Source: Betaproteobacteria bacterium
Lineage (GTDB): Bacteria; Pseudomonadota; Gammaproteobacteria; Burkholderiales; Burkholderiaceae_C
Assembly: GCA_025358155.1 (NCBI GenBank)
Contig: JANYKR010000039.1
Location: 35,806-99,805, forward strand
Length of the DNA stretch: 64,000 bases
Direction of reading: 5' to 3'
The translations under genes were made by a program, and so were the position numbers. The notes below the pieces were generated by a model. That model was not told the origin of the DNA and made no database searches. It saw only the letters and a program-made list of their open reading frames with translations. Below are positions 43,982 to 53,442 of this stretch, one piece after another (the stretch's first letter is position 1; every line of letters starts with the position of its first letter).

Positions 43982-46624
43982 ATGACAAATGCCTCCCGCT
44001 TGATGCCCACGCCGCTGTCCCGCGCTGTGGCGTTGGCCTTTGGTGCCTGGGGCTTGATGGGGGCCGGTGCGGCGTTGGCGCAGGCCGCCCCGGCCGCTGC
44101 GGCGGCCGACAGCGGCCAGCTCGGCACCGTCACCGTCACCGCCACTCGCCGCATTGAAGACCAGCAAAAGGTCAGCACCTCGGTCACTGCCTTGTCGGCC
44201 GAGAAGCTGGCCGAGCGCAACATCTACGACATCTCGCAGCTCGAAGGCCTTTCACCAGGCTTCACTTTTGGCCGTTCGGGCTCCGATGCGCGCCCGGCGA
44301 TGCGCGGTGTGCGCACCGAGGCCGTGCAGCAAAACGCCGACACCACCATCGGTTTCTTCATCGACGGCATCTACAAGAGCCGGCCCAGCCAGGCCTTGGC
44401 CAGCTTTGTCGACCTGGAGCGCGTCGAGGTCCAGCGGGGCCCGCAAGGCACGCTGTTCGGGCGCAACACCTTTGGCGGCAACATCGTGTTGACGACCGCG
44501 CGGCCCGAGCTCGGCGAAACCAGCGCCGAAGGCAGTGTGCTGCTGGGCAGCTTCAAGCGATTGCGCGTGGAGGCGGTAGGCAATATCGCGGTGGCGCCCA
44601 CGGTGGCCTTGCGGCTGGCCGGTGCGGTGGACAAGTCCGACGGCTACGTGAAGAACGACTTCAACCCGGCGGCCGACCTGTTCGACCAGGACTTGCGCTA
44701 TTTCCGGGCGTCAATGCGCTTCAAGCCCGACAACCGCTTCGACGCCTTCATCAAGCTCGACAGTACCGAGCAGCGCGGCAACGGCGCCGGTGGCTTCAGC
44801 TATTTTCAGAGAGGCACCTATCTCAACAACACCTGCCGGCCGCTGCTGAACAGCACCTTTTACGCGCTCAACGGCCGGGGCGGCTTGGCCGACGGTGTGG
44901 CCGACTGCACCCGCACCCAAGCCAGCCCAGGGGGTGCCGTTGGCAGCACGGCCGATGTGGGCCGGCCGATCTACAGCCCAGGCAATGTGTGGCGGGTCGA
45001 GAACGACTACCAGTCGCAGCTGAAGCTGTCCGACATGAGCTTCACGGCCGATGTCTCCTACCGATTCGATACCGCCACGGTCAAGTCCATCACCGGTTTT
45101 TCTGATTTCTCCGTGCTGCGCACCGTTGACCAGGACTTCTCGCGCGAAGCCATTGCCATCAGCTACGAGCGCACCAAGAACAAGAGCTTCTCGCAAGAGC
45201 TGCAGGTGTTGTCAGAAGGCGCCGGACCCCTGGGGTACGTGGCCGGCGTCTACTTTTTCAAGGACAAGACCGACAACCTGGCCGTTTTCCAGTCGCTGCG
45301 CCGATCGGTGGGCAATGGCACCGCCGACACGGCGGTGTCAGAAACCGAATCCACCGCCGCTTACGGGCAGCTGAGTTTTGCGGTGAATGACGACCTCAAG
45401 CTCACCGCTGGCATGCGCTACACGGTAGACAAGAAAAAGTACAAGTTCGCCAACCGCAACTCGGTGGTGCCGGTCAGCGCCAACCTGGCCGACCCGGACC
45501 CGGTCTTCACGTCGCTGGACAACCTGGTGGCGGGCTCGGCGGCTTTTGGCAACGCCGGCGTCACCAATTGCGCCGCGACGGTGTTTCCCGCTGCTTCGGG
45601 TCCGGTCTTGGGCGCCAACTGCGGCGGGGTGGGCAACAACACGTTTTATGGCGCCACCTACACCCCCGTGGAGTTCAAGCGAACCACAGGCCGCCTGGCC
45701 GCCGAGTACAACCTGAGCAAGAGCCAGTTGCTCTACATGAGCTACAGCACCGGCTTCAGCTCGGGTGGTTTCAACGGCAGTCAGGCCGCCTTGAACACCG
45801 AGGCCACACGCACCTTCAATCCGCAAGAGGTCGCGGCTATCGAGATCGGCTCGAAGAACCGTTTCTTGAACAACACCTTGCAGGTCAACGTGGCGGCGTT
45901 TGCCAACCGCTACACCAACCAGCAAGAACAGCGCCAGGTGCCGGTAGGCCTGACCACGGCGTCGTTGCTGTTCAATGCCGCCAAGTCCAAGGCCAACGGC
46001 GTCGAGCTTGAAGGTGAATGGCGTGTCAACCGCCAGCTGACGCTGGGCGGCACCTTGTCGCTGCTGGACGCCAAGTACACCAGCTTCCCGGACGCGCCTG
46101 GCCCCATCGCCATCACCCAGCTCATCGACACCCCGGGCACGGCGGCCACGGTCGTGAATGGCGTGACCATCGCGCCGGCCGGGCAAACCCGCGTCTACGC
46201 GCCCGGCTACAACTGCGGCTTGATCAACGGCACGGGCGTCAACGGCGTGCCCCAGGCATTTGGCTGCAACCTGACCGGCAACAAGATCCCGTACGCGGCC
46301 AACACCTCGGGCTCGGTGTCTGCGGCCTATTCCATTGGCCTGGGCAGCATGGGTAGCATCACGCCGATGGTGGTGGTCAACTTCAACAGCGGCTACTACG
46401 GTCAGATTTACAACGTGGAGGCAGAAAAGCAAGGGGCCTTCACCAAGACCGACCTGAAGCTGAACTGGAAGATCAACGACGGCTTGAACATGCAGGCCTT
46501 CGTGGACAACGTCAGCAACACGGTGGTGATCAACCGCTTTGTCTGGGGCGGCGGCAGCACCATGCAAAACAGCGCCGCAGCGCCGCGCACCTTCGGCGTG
46601 AAGCTCGGCTATCGCTTCTTCTGA
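43982..46624 (+). CDS. TonB-dependent outer-membrane receptor 2
   Basis: 880 residues from ATG 43982, which has GGAG seven bases upstream; ATG 43976 is too close to it. The signal peptide ends at AGAALAQAAPA. The plug has GTVTVTATRR, SGSDARPAMRGVRTEAVQQN and ERVEVQRGPQGTLFGRNTFGGN. The barrel ends in FGVKLGYRFF. It is a paralogue of receptor 1, closest in the plug (GRSGSD, RPAMRG). It is followed after eight bases by a MetE-like gene, so the two are probably co-transcribed. Confidence 0.95.
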   Translation: MTNASRLMPTPLSRAVALAFGAWGLMGAGAALAQAAPAAAAADSGQLGTVTVTATRRIEDQQKVSTSVTALSAEKLAERNIYDISQLEGLSPGFTFGRSGSDARPAMRGVRTEAVQQNADTTIGFFIDGIYKSRPSQALASFVDLERVEVQRGPQGTLFGRNTFGGNIVLTTARPELGETSAEGSVLLGSFKRLRVEAVGNIAVAPTVALRLAGAVDKSDGYVKNDFNPAADLFDQDLRYFRASMRFKPDNRFDAFIKLDSTEQRGNGAGGFSYFQRGTYLNNTCRPLLNSTFYALNGRGGLADGVADCTRTQASPGGAVGSTADVGRPIYSPGNVWRVENDYQSQLKLSDMSFTADVSYRFDTATVKSITGFSDFSVLRTVDQDFSREAIAISYERTKNKSFSQELQVLSEGAGPLGYVAGVYFFKDKTDNLAVFQSLRRSVGNGTADTAVSETESTAAYGQLSFAVNDDLKLTAGMRYTVDKKKYKFANRNSVVPVSANLADPDPVFTSLDNLVAGSAAFGNAGVTNCAATVFPAASGPVLGANCGGVGNNTFYGATYTPVEFKRTTGRLAAEYNLSKSQLLYMSYSTGFSSGGFNGSQAALNTEATRTFNPQEVAAIEIGSKNRFLNNTLQVNVAAFANRYTNQQEQRQVPVGLTTASLLFNAAKSKANGVELEGEWRVNRQLTLGGTLSLLDAKYTSFPDAPGPIAITQLIDTPGTAATVVNGVTIAPAGQTRVYAPGYNCGLINGTGVNGVPQAFGCNLTGNKIPYAANTSGSVSAAYSIGLGSMGSITPMVVVNFNSGYYGQIYNVEAEKQGAFTKTDLKLNWKINDGLNMQAFVDNVSNTVVINRFVWGGGSTMQNSAAAPRTFGVKLGYRFF

Positions 46625-46632
46625 GACCCGTC

Positions 46633-47784
46633 ATGCCGTCTTCCCGCACAAGCCCCCACACCACCCGCCTGGCGACCACCCACGTCGGCAGCCTGCCGCG
46701 CAGCCAACCCGTGGTCGACCAGATCTTTGCCCTCGAAAAGGGTGAGCCGGTGGACGAAGCCCGCTTCGACGCCATCATGGCCAAAGCCATCGACGACTGC
46801 GTGGCGCGGCAGGTGGCTGCGGGGGTGGACATCGTCAGCGATGGCGAGATGAGCAAGATCAGCTACGCCACCTACATCAAGGATCGCTATACCGGCTTTG
46901 ACGGCGACAGCCCCCGGCGCACCCCGGCTGACCTGACCGACTTCCCCGGTTTCATGGACCGTCTGCGCAGCAGTGGCGGCACGCCCACCTACCGCAGGCC
47001 TTGCTGCGTGGGCCCGATTGCGGTCAAGACGCTGGCGCCGCTGCACAAGGACATCGCCCACTTGAAGGCCGCTGCGGCCCGGCATGGCGCGGCGCAGATG
47101 TTCATGAACGCGGCTTCACCAGGCGTGGTGGCGCTGTTCCAGCCCAACCAGCACTACGCCGACGACGATGCCTACCTCGAAGCGCTGGCGCGTGCGCTGC
47201 GGCATGAGTACCACGCCATCGTCGATGCGGGCCTGATCCTGCAGATCGACTCGCCTGATCTGGGCCTGGGTCGGCACATGATGTTCAAGGAGCTCGATGA
47301 CGCGGCCTACCTGACGCGCATTCAAAAGCACATCGAGGCGCTGAACTTTGCCCTGGTGGCCTTGCCGGCCGACCGCTTGCGCATGCACGTTTGCTGGGGC
47401 AACTACGAGGGCCCGCACCACAAGGATGTGCCACTGGCCACCCTCCTGCCCACGGTGCTGAAAGCCAAGCCGCAGGGCCTGTTGTTCGAGACCGCCAACC
47501 CGCGCCACGGGCATGAGTGGGCCACCATCCGCGACATGCAAGCGCTCATTCCGCAGGACAAGGTGTTGATCCCTGGCGTGCTCGACACCACCACCAACTT
47601 CATTGAACACCCTGAGTTGATTGCCCAGCGTCTGCAGCGCTTCGTTGACATCGTCGGCGCTGACCGGGTCATTGCCGGCAGCGACTGCGGCTTTGGCACC
47701 TTTGCCGGCTTTGGCGCGGTGGACGAGGACATCGTCTACGCCAAGCTGGCAGCCATGGCGCAAGGTGCGCAGCGCGTGACTTGA
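46633..47784 (+). CDS. Cobalamin-independent methionine synthase-like (MetE C-terminal family) protein
   Basis: 383 residues. It contains only the catalytic C-terminal type barrel of MetE: TTHVGSLPRSQPVVD at the start, SDGEMSKISY, the zinc-type residues in LRMHVCWGN and AGSDCGFGTFA. Full MetE is about twice as long with a duplicated barrel. Such short proteins include epoxyalkane:coenzyme M transferases and other thiol/methyl transferases. Its position behind a TonB receptor indicates a catabolic role, perhaps demethylation or thiol transfer in the imported substrate, rather than methionine synthesis. Confidence 0.85.
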   Translation: MPSSRTSPHTTRLATTHVGSLPRSQPVVDQIFALEKGEPVDEARFDAIMAKAIDDCVARQVAAGVDIVSDGEMSKISYATYIKDRYTGFDGDSPRRTPADLTDFPGFMDRLRSSGGTPTYRRPCCVGPIAVKTLAPLHKDIAHLKAAAARHGAAQMFMNAASPGVVALFQPNQHYADDDAYLEALARALRHEYHAIVDAGLILQIDSPDLGLGRHMMFKELDDAAYLTRIQKHIEALNFALVALPADRLRMHVCWGNYEGPHHKDVPLATLLPTVLKAKPQGLLFETANPRHGHEWATIRDMQALIPQDKVLIPGVLDTTTNFIEHPELIAQRLQRFVDIVGADRVIAGSDCGFGTFAGFGAVDEDIVYAKLAAMAQGAQRVT

Positions 47785-47843
47785 TCCTGGCGAGCGGCGC
47801 CAACGCACCGGGCCATCACGCCCCGGCGCCGGCCCGCTGAACC

Positions 47844-48914
47844 TTAGGCCGCCTGCAAGTGGCAGGCCACTGCCCGCCCACCGCCCATGTCCAGCAGGGG
47901 CGGGTCTTCGCTGCGGCACCGGGCGATGGCCAAGGGGCAGCGGGTGTGGAAGCGGCAGCCCGGCGGCGGCTTGAGCGCGCTCGGCACCTCACCCTGCACC
48001 ACGATGCGTTTGCGCGCACGCTCCACCACCGGGTCCGCCACCGGCACCGCCGACAGCAGCGCCTGGGTGTAGGGGTGCAGCGGCTCGCGGTAGAGGTCGT
48101 CGCGGGCGGCGATCTCGACGATGCGGCCCAGGTACATCACCGCCACCCGGTGGCTCAGGTGCCGCACCACCGCCAGATCGTGGGCGATGAACAGGTAGCC
48201 CAGACCGAGGCGCTCTTGCAGCTCCTGCAACACGTTGACCACCTGGGCCTGGATCGACACGTCCAGCGCCGAGACCGGTTCATCGCAGATGATCAGGCTG
48301 GGCTCCAGCGCCAGGGCGCGCGCGATGCCGATGCGTTGGCGTTGGCCGCCCGAGAACTCATGCGGATAGCGGTCGGCCATGTCGGGCAGCAGGCCCACCG
48401 TCTTGAGCAGCGCCGCGATGCGGTCCTGGTACTCGGACTTGTTGCTGGCCATGCCGTGCACTTGCAGCGGCTCACCCACCAGGTTGCGCACCGTCATGCG
48501 CGGATTGAGCGAGCCGTAGGGGTCTTGGTAGACCATTTGCATGCGGCGCCGGAAAGTGCCGGTGCGGGCTTGCTGGGTGCTGATGTCCTCACCCTCGAAG
48601 ACGATGCGCCCGCCGGTCAGCGGCTGCATGCGCAGCACCGCCAGGCCGGTGGTGCTCTTGCCGCAGCCACTCTCGCCCACCAGGCCCAGTGTCTGGCCTG
48701 GCGCCAGGCTGAACGACACCCCGTCCACTGCCTTGACCGCACCGGCCGAGCGCCGCAGCAGCCCGCTGCCCGGCAGCGGAAAGTGCACCTTCAGGTCTTC
48801 AACCCGCAGCAGGTCACCAGCGGGTGGCCGAACGCCAGCAGGCTCAGCGGCGGTTGCAGGGGTGGCGCGGTGGGCGGCCAGGTTGGTGGCCGCCGAGGTT
48901 TCAGACGACAGCAT
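47844..48914 (-). CDS. Peptide-type ABC transporter ATPase (DppF/OppF-like)
   Basis: 356 residues from ATG 48914, overlapping the DppD-like stop by 14 bases. Walker A is GESGCGKST, the signature is FSGGQRQRIGIARAL, Walker B is LIICDEPVSALDVS and the switch is FIAHDLAVVRHLS. The C-terminal oligopeptide-transporter extension with spaced Cys residues (GCRFHTRCPLAIARCRSEDPP) is typical and may bind a 4Fe-4S cluster. It pairs with the upstream ATPase to drive the importer. It converges with the MetE-like gene over 59 bases. Confidence 0.93.
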   Translation of the reverse strand: MLSSETSAATNLAAHRATPATAAEPAGVRPPAGDLLRVEDLKVHFPLPGSGLLRRSAGAVKAVDGVSFSLAPGQTLGLVGESGCGKSTTGLAVLRMQPLTGGRIVFEGEDISTQQARTGTFRRRMQMVYQDPYGSLNPRMTVRNLVGEPLQVHGMASNKSEYQDRIAALLKTVGLLPDMADRYPHEFSGGQRQRIGIARALALEPSLIICDEPVSALDVSIQAQVVNVLQELQERLGLGYLFIAHDLAVVRHLSHRVAVMYLGRIVEIAARDDLYREPLHPYTQALLSAVPVADPVVERARKRIVVQGEVPSALKPPPGCRFHTRCPLAIARCRSEDPPLLDMGGGRAVACHLQAA

Positions 48915-49884
48915 GGTGGCAGGCGCTCAGGTGGCCGGGGGCGGCTTCGCGCAGTGGCGGGCGCGTGGTTTGGCAGAGGGCATCAGCACGGCCGCAGCGC
49001 GGCGCAAACGCGCAACCCGGCGGCAAGCGCGCCAGGTCGGGCGGCTGACCGATGATGGGCACCAGGCGTTGGCCGGCGGTGCTGTCGAGCCTGGGGATCG
49101 AGGCCAGCAAACCCTGGGTGTACGGGTGGCGCGGGTGGGCATACAGCTCACCGGCCGGCGCCTGCTCGACGATGCGGCCGCCATACATCACGGCCACATG
49201 GTCGGCGTAGCGCGCCACCACGCCCAGGTCGTGGGTGATCAGGATCAGCGCTGCGCCGGTCTCGTCGGTCAGCGCCTTGAGCAGGTCCAGGATCTGCGCC
49301 TGCACCGTCACGTCCAGCGCGGTGGTGGGCTCGTCGGCAATGATCAGTTTGGGCTGGCAGGCCAGCGCCATGGCAATCATCGTGCGCTGGCGCATGCCGC
49401 CCGAGTACTGGTGCGGCCAGGTGTGCAGCCGGCTGGCCGCGTCGGGGATGCGCACCCGCTCCAACAGGCTGCATGCGGCCTCGTAGGCCCGGGCCCAGGG
49501 CAACTTGCGGTGCACGTTGACCGGCTCGGCGATCTGCAGGCCGACCGTGAGCGACGGGTTGAGCGAGCTCATCGGCTCCTGGAAGATCATCGCGATGCGG
49601 TCACCGCGGATGTCGCGCATCTGCGCCTCGCTCAATTTGAGCAGGTCCTGACCCTCGAACAGCATCTCGCCCGCCGTGATGCGGCCGGGCGGATTCGGGA
49701 TCAGCCGCATCAGCGACATCGCGGTCACGCTCTTGCCCGAACCCGACTCGCCCACGATGGCCAGGGTCTGACCGGCCGCCACGGTGAACGAGACATCATC
49801 GACCGCGGTCAGCTCTCCGCGCTCGGTGCGAAAGCGGGTGGTCAGGCCTTTGACTTCCAGCAGGGGCGGGTTGGCGGGGGGCAT
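48901..49884 (-). CDS. Peptide-type ABC transporter ATPase (DppD/OppD-like)
   Basis: 327 residues from ATG 49884. Walker A is GESGSGKSV, the signature is [15 protein letters not shown], Walker B is [14 protein letters not shown] and the switch is [14 protein letters not shown]. The C-terminal Cys-containing tail ([16 protein letters not shown]) matches the OppD/DppD type. It is encoded 19 bases after the second substrate-binding protein, so the order in transcription is DppB, DppC, two binding proteins, DppD, DppF. Confidence 0.94.
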   Translation of the reverse strand: MPPANPPLLEVKGLTTRFRTERGELTAVDDVSFTVAAGQTLAIVGESGSGKSVTAMSLMRLIPNPPGRITAGEMLFEGQDLLKLSEAQMRDIRGDRIAMIFQEPMSSLNPSLTVGLQIAEPVNVHRKLPWARAYEAACSLLERVRIPDAASRLHTWPHQYSGGMRQRTMIAMALACQPKLIIADEPTTALDVTVQAQILDLLKALTDETGAALILITHDLGVVARYADHVAVMYGGRIVEQAPAGELYAHPRHPYTQGLLASIPRLDSTAGQRLVPIIGQPPDLARLPPGCAFAPRCGRADALCQTTRPPLREAAPGHLSACHHAVV

Positions 49885-49903
49885 GTCGGGTCAGGTTGCG
49901 GCG

Positions 49904-51601
49904 TCAGAAGCCAGCGTTTTTCTTCAGTTCCTGGTCCACCCAGACCCGGGCATGGATGGGCCCGGGGCGGTCGGCGCCGGCGCGCAACTCGCCGCCGTAG
50001 TTTTTGACCCAGGGCCACCAGGCGGTGTAGACATAGGGCACCGGCAAGAAGATGTGCGGCGCCTTGTCCAGGATCTCGCGCACCATCAACTTGACCTTGA
50101 TCTGGCGCACCCGCTCATCGGGCTCGGCATACACCGCGGCCATCTTCTTGTCGAACTCCGGGTCGCTGTGCTGCGACGGGTTCCAGGTCTGCTTGGACAC
50201 GAAGGTCTTGCGCAGCGAGGTGGTGGGGTTGGTCAGCCCGGCCTGCAAAAAGTAACCTGCCGCGTTGGTCTTGGTGGTCATGGCCGACAAATAGCCCGGG
50301 TACTCCAGCACCTGGATCTCCATCTTGACGCCCACCTTGGCCAGGTAGGCGGCAATCTGGGCCAGCAGGTCGTTGTCCAGGCTGGCCGACGAGGTCTGTG
50401 TCTTGAAGCTGAAGCCGGTCGGGTAGCCGGCCTCGGCCAGCAGCGCCTTGGCCTTGACCGGGTTGTAGACGTAGAGCTCCTTGACCGAGTCGGGCATGTC
50501 GGCCAGCGGCTCGAAGTAGCCGAGGTGGTTGGCATGCATCGGAAAGTTGAGCATCTCGGCGTTGCCGCCGTAGTAGGTCTTGATGATCTCGGCCTTGTTG
50601 ACGGCCATGTTCAGTGCCCGGCGTACCCGCACGTCGTCAAACGGCTTCTGGTCCACCCGCAGCGTGATGTAGCTGCCGTTGTTGCTGAGAAACTTGTGCC
50701 ACTGCAGCTTGGGTGCACTTTTTTTCAGCTCGTCCACCGCGCTCCAGCGCACGGATTCCATGATGTCGAGCTTGCCGGTGCGCAACGCGGTGAGCGCGGT
50801 GGATTCGTCCTTGATGTAGCGGTAGGTGATGGTGTCGGCAAACGGCAGCTTGTACTTCTCGCCGGCGATGGTTTCACTGTCCCAGTAGGCGGGATTCCTG
50901 GTGAAGGTCATCGCGTTGCCCTGCACATAGTTTGTCAGTGCGTAGGGGCCCGTGCCGTTGACGTTCTTCCAGTCTTTGCCGCCGGTCTCCATCACCTCTC
51001 TGGGCACGATCGCCGAGTAGTAGCCCCAGCCCCAGCGGTAGTCCCACTCGGCGTTGTAGACCGAAAAGCTCATCACCACCGTGTGCTTGCCAGTGGCTTC
51101 CACCTTGCTGATGTGGTCGAAGTACGTGGGGATCTTCTTGGGGCTCTTGTTCATGCGGTCATAGCTGTAGACCACATCGTCGGCCACCAGCTCGCGCGCA
51201 GGCATCACGCCCGGCTTGGCCGGAAACATCACGCCTTTGCGCAACTGCACCTCCAGCCGCAACGGATTGTCCAGCAGCTTCCAGCTCTCGGCCAGCTCAC
51301 CGCGCAGGGCGTCGGGCGGTATCCAGCCGTCGGTGATGAAGTCGTGCTTGCCGCCGTTGCGCCTGGCCTTGCTCAGGTCGGCGGCAAACAGCTGCTCGTA
51401 GACCAGCCCGGTGTCCTGGTTGAACTTCCAGGCCCAGTCGGCTGAATCGAAGGTGAGCGGCGCAATCGTGTAATAGGCATTGGCAATGCTGAGCGCACCG
51501 CCGTACTGGGGTTTTGCGGACGCCTTGGGCTGGGCCTGGGCAGCGCCGGCCAGGGCCAGGGCCACGGCCAGCGTGGTGAGCGTAGCTGCAACGTTTGCCA
51601 T
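49904..51601 (-). CDS. Peptide-type ABC substrate-binding protein 2
   Basis: 565 residues from ATG 51601, with GAGGGG upstream. The signal peptide is TLAVALALAGAAQAQP. The SBP family 5 pattern is clear: YEQLFAADLSKARRNGG, LAESWKLLDNPLRLEVQLRK, DVVYSYDRM and RALNMAVNKAEIIKTYYGG. It is roughly two-thirds to three-quarters identical by eye to the binding protein encoded 12 bases upstream of it, so the pair is a tandem duplication with divergence. Differences cluster around the C-terminal lobe (TKTNAAGYFLQAG versus TRTNAPGYYMFAG), suggesting different ligands. Confidence 0.94.
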   Translation of the reverse strand: MANVAATLTTLAVALALAGAAQAQPKASAKPQYGGALSIANAYYTIAPLTFDSADWAWKFNQDTGLVYEQLFAADLSKARRNGGKHDFITDGWIPPDALRGELAESWKLLDNPLRLEVQLRKGVMFPAKPGVMPARELVADDVVYSYDRMNKSPKKIPTYFDHISKVEATGKHTVVMSFSVYNAEWDYRWGWGYYSAIVPREVMETGGKDWKNVNGTGPYALTNYVQGNAMTFTRNPAYWDSETIAGEKYKLPFADTITYRYIKDESTALTALRTGKLDIMESVRWSAVDELKKSAPKLQWHKFLSNNGSYITLRVDQKPFDDVRVRRALNMAVNKAEIIKTYYGGNAEMLNFPMHANHLGYFEPLADMPDSVKELYVYNPVKAKALLAEAGYPTGFSFKTQTSSASLDNDLLAQIAAYLAKVGVKMEIQVLEYPGYLSAMTTKTNAAGYFLQAGLTNPTTSLRKTFVSKQTWNPSQHSDPEFDKKMAAVYAEPDERVRQIKVKLMVREILDKAPHIFLPVPYVYTAWWPWVKNYGGELRAGADRPGPIHARVWVDQELKKNAGF

Positions 51602-51613
51602 CGCGGTCACCCC

Positions 51614-53365
51614 TCAAAAGCCCATCTTCTTCTTCATGTCCTGGTCCACCCACATGCGGGCGTGGATAGGGTTGGGCCGCTCGGACCCGGCGCGCAACTC
51701 GCCGCCGTAGTTCTTGACCCAAGGCCACCAGGCGGTAAAGCCGTACTGGGTGGGTAGCCAGAGGTAGGGTGCCTTTTCAAGGATCTCGCGGTTCAGCAGC
51801 TTGGCCTTGATCTGGCGTACCCGCTCGTCAGGCTCGGCGTAGATCTCGGCCATCTTCTTGTCGAACTCGGGCTCGCTGAACTGGGACGGGTTCCAGTACT
51901 GGCCCTTCATGAAGTTCTTGCGCAGCGAGGTGGTCGGGTTGGTGGCACCGGCGAACATGTAGTATCCCGGCGCGTTGGTCCTGGTGCCCATGGCCGACAT
52001 GAAGGCCGGGTACTCCAGCACCTGGATCTCCATCTTGACGCCGACCTTGGCCAGGTAGGCCGCCACCATCGCCAGCAGGTCGTTGTCCACACTGGCCGAG
52101 GTGGTCTGGGTCTTGAACGCGAAGCCGCTCGGGTAGCCGGCCTCGGCCAGCAGCGCCTTGGCCTTGGCCGGGTTGTAGACAAACAGCTCCTTGACCGACT
52201 CGGGCATGTCTGAGAGCGGCTCGTAGTAGCCGACCCAGGTCGGGTGCATCGGGAAGGCAAGCATCTCGGCCTGGCCGCCCCAGTAGGTCTTGATGATCTC
52301 GGCCTTGTTGACGGCCATGTTGAGCGCGCGCCGCACCCGCACATCGTCAAACGGCTTGGTGTCGGTGCGCAGCGCGACAAAGTTGCCGCCCATCGCCAGG
52401 TACTTGCTCCACTGCAGTTTGGGCGCGTTTTTCTTGAGCTCGTCGGCCGCGCTCCAGCGCACGGCCTCCAGCACATCTACCTTGCCGGTGCGCAGCGCCG
52501 TCATCATGGTCGCCTCGTCCTTGATGAAGCGGTAGGTGATGCTGTCGGCAAACGGCAGTTTGTAGGGCGTGCCGCCAATCGTCTCGCTGTCCCAGTACTC
52601 CTTGTTCTTGGTAAAGGTCAGCGAGTTGCCTTGCACGTAGTTGCTCAGCAGGAAGGGCCCGGTGCCGTTGGCGTTTTTCCAGTCTTGCGCGCCGGCGGCC
52701 ACCACCTCCTTAGGCATGATGGCCGAGTAGTAGCCCCAGCCAAAGCGGTAGTCGTACTCGGCGTTGTAGTACTTGTAGGTGAAGACGACGGTGTGCTTGC
52801 CGGTGGCCTCGACCTTGTCGACATGGTCAAAGTAGCCGGCAATCTTCTTGGGGCTCTTGACCAGCCGGTCGTAGCTGTAGACCACGTCCTCGGCTGTCAT
52901 TTCACGCGCTGCCATCACGCCGGCCTTGGCCGGAAACATGATGCCCTTGCGCAACTGCACCTCCAGGCGCCACGGGTTCTGCTTGAGCTCCCACTTCTCG
53001 GCCAGCTCGCCGCGGATGCCGTCGGTCGGCAGGTAGGCATCAGACTGGAACGGGTACTTGCCGCCGTTGCGCTTGCTCTTGCTGAGGTCGGCGGCAAACA
53101 ACTGCTCGTAGGTCAGGCCGGTGTCCTGGTTGTGCTTCCAGGGCCAGTCGGCCGCATCAAAGGACAGCGGCGAAACGGTGTAGTAGACGTTGCCGATGCT
53201 CAGCGTGCCGCCGTACTGCGGCTTTTCAGCGGCGGCGGCCGGGGCTGGGGCCGCCTTGGCCGCAGGCGCCTGGGCCAGTGCGGGTGTGGCGGCGAGCCAG
53301 CCTGCCGCGAGCAATGCGGCGAGCAAGGGAGTGGCAGGGTGCGTCGAGGGTGTGAGGCGGGTCAT
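51614..53365 (-). CDS. Peptide-type ABC substrate-binding protein 1
   Basis: 583 residues from ATG 53365, with GGAA upstream. The signal peptide ends in ATPALAQAP and is followed by a low-complexity Ala/Pro/Lys linker (AKAAPAPAAAAEKP). The family 5 binding-protein body follows, with FPAKAGVMAAREMTAEDVVY, YDYRFGWGYYSAIMP and LRTDTKPFDDVRVRRALN. It is the first binding-protein gene after the two permeases. Family 5 proteins bind peptides, but also nickel, oligosaccharides and organic acids, so the ligand is open; the divergent beta-oxidation operon suggests an acid. Confidence 0.94.
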   Translation of the reverse strand: MTRLTPSTHPATPLLAALLAAGWLAATPALAQAPAAKAAPAPAAAAEKPQYGGTLSIGNVYYTVSPLSFDAADWPWKHNQDTGLTYEQLFAADLSKSKRNGGKYPFQSDAYLPTDGIRGELAEKWELKQNPWRLEVQLRKGIMFPAKAGVMAAREMTAEDVVYSYDRLVKSPKKIAGYFDHVDKVEATGKHTVVFTYKYYNAEYDYRFGWGYYSAIMPKEVVAAGAQDWKNANGTGPFLLSNYVQGNSLTFTKNKEYWDSETIGGTPYKLPFADSITYRFIKDEATMMTALRTGKVDVLEAVRWSAADELKKNAPKLQWSKYLAMGGNFVALRTDTKPFDDVRVRRALNMAVNKAEIIKTYWGGQAEMLAFPMHPTWVGYYEPLSDMPESVKELFVYNPAKAKALLAEAGYPSGFAFKTQTTSASVDNDLLAMVAAYLAKVGVKMEIQVLEYPAFMSAMGTRTNAPGYYMFAGATNPTTSLRKNFMKGQYWNPSQFSEPEFDKKMAEIYAEPDERVRQIKAKLLNREILEKAPYLWLPTQYGFTAWWPWVKNYGGELRAGSERPNPIHARMWVDQDMKKKMGF

Positions 53366-53442
53366 GGGGTTCCTTCATCGGGCCGCTGGGGCCCCGGGGT
53401 TGGCAACGCAAGCAGGACGGGTGGCGATACCAGAGCCATGGA

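Noticed and set aside
46633-47784. Reading this gene as full-length methionine synthase metE
   Set aside because: It is about half the length of MetE and lacks the N-terminal barrel.
47785-47843. GC-rich dyads between the MetE-like and DppF-like genes as a terminator
   Set aside because: Only a five-base stem could be paired with confidence and no U-tract is present.
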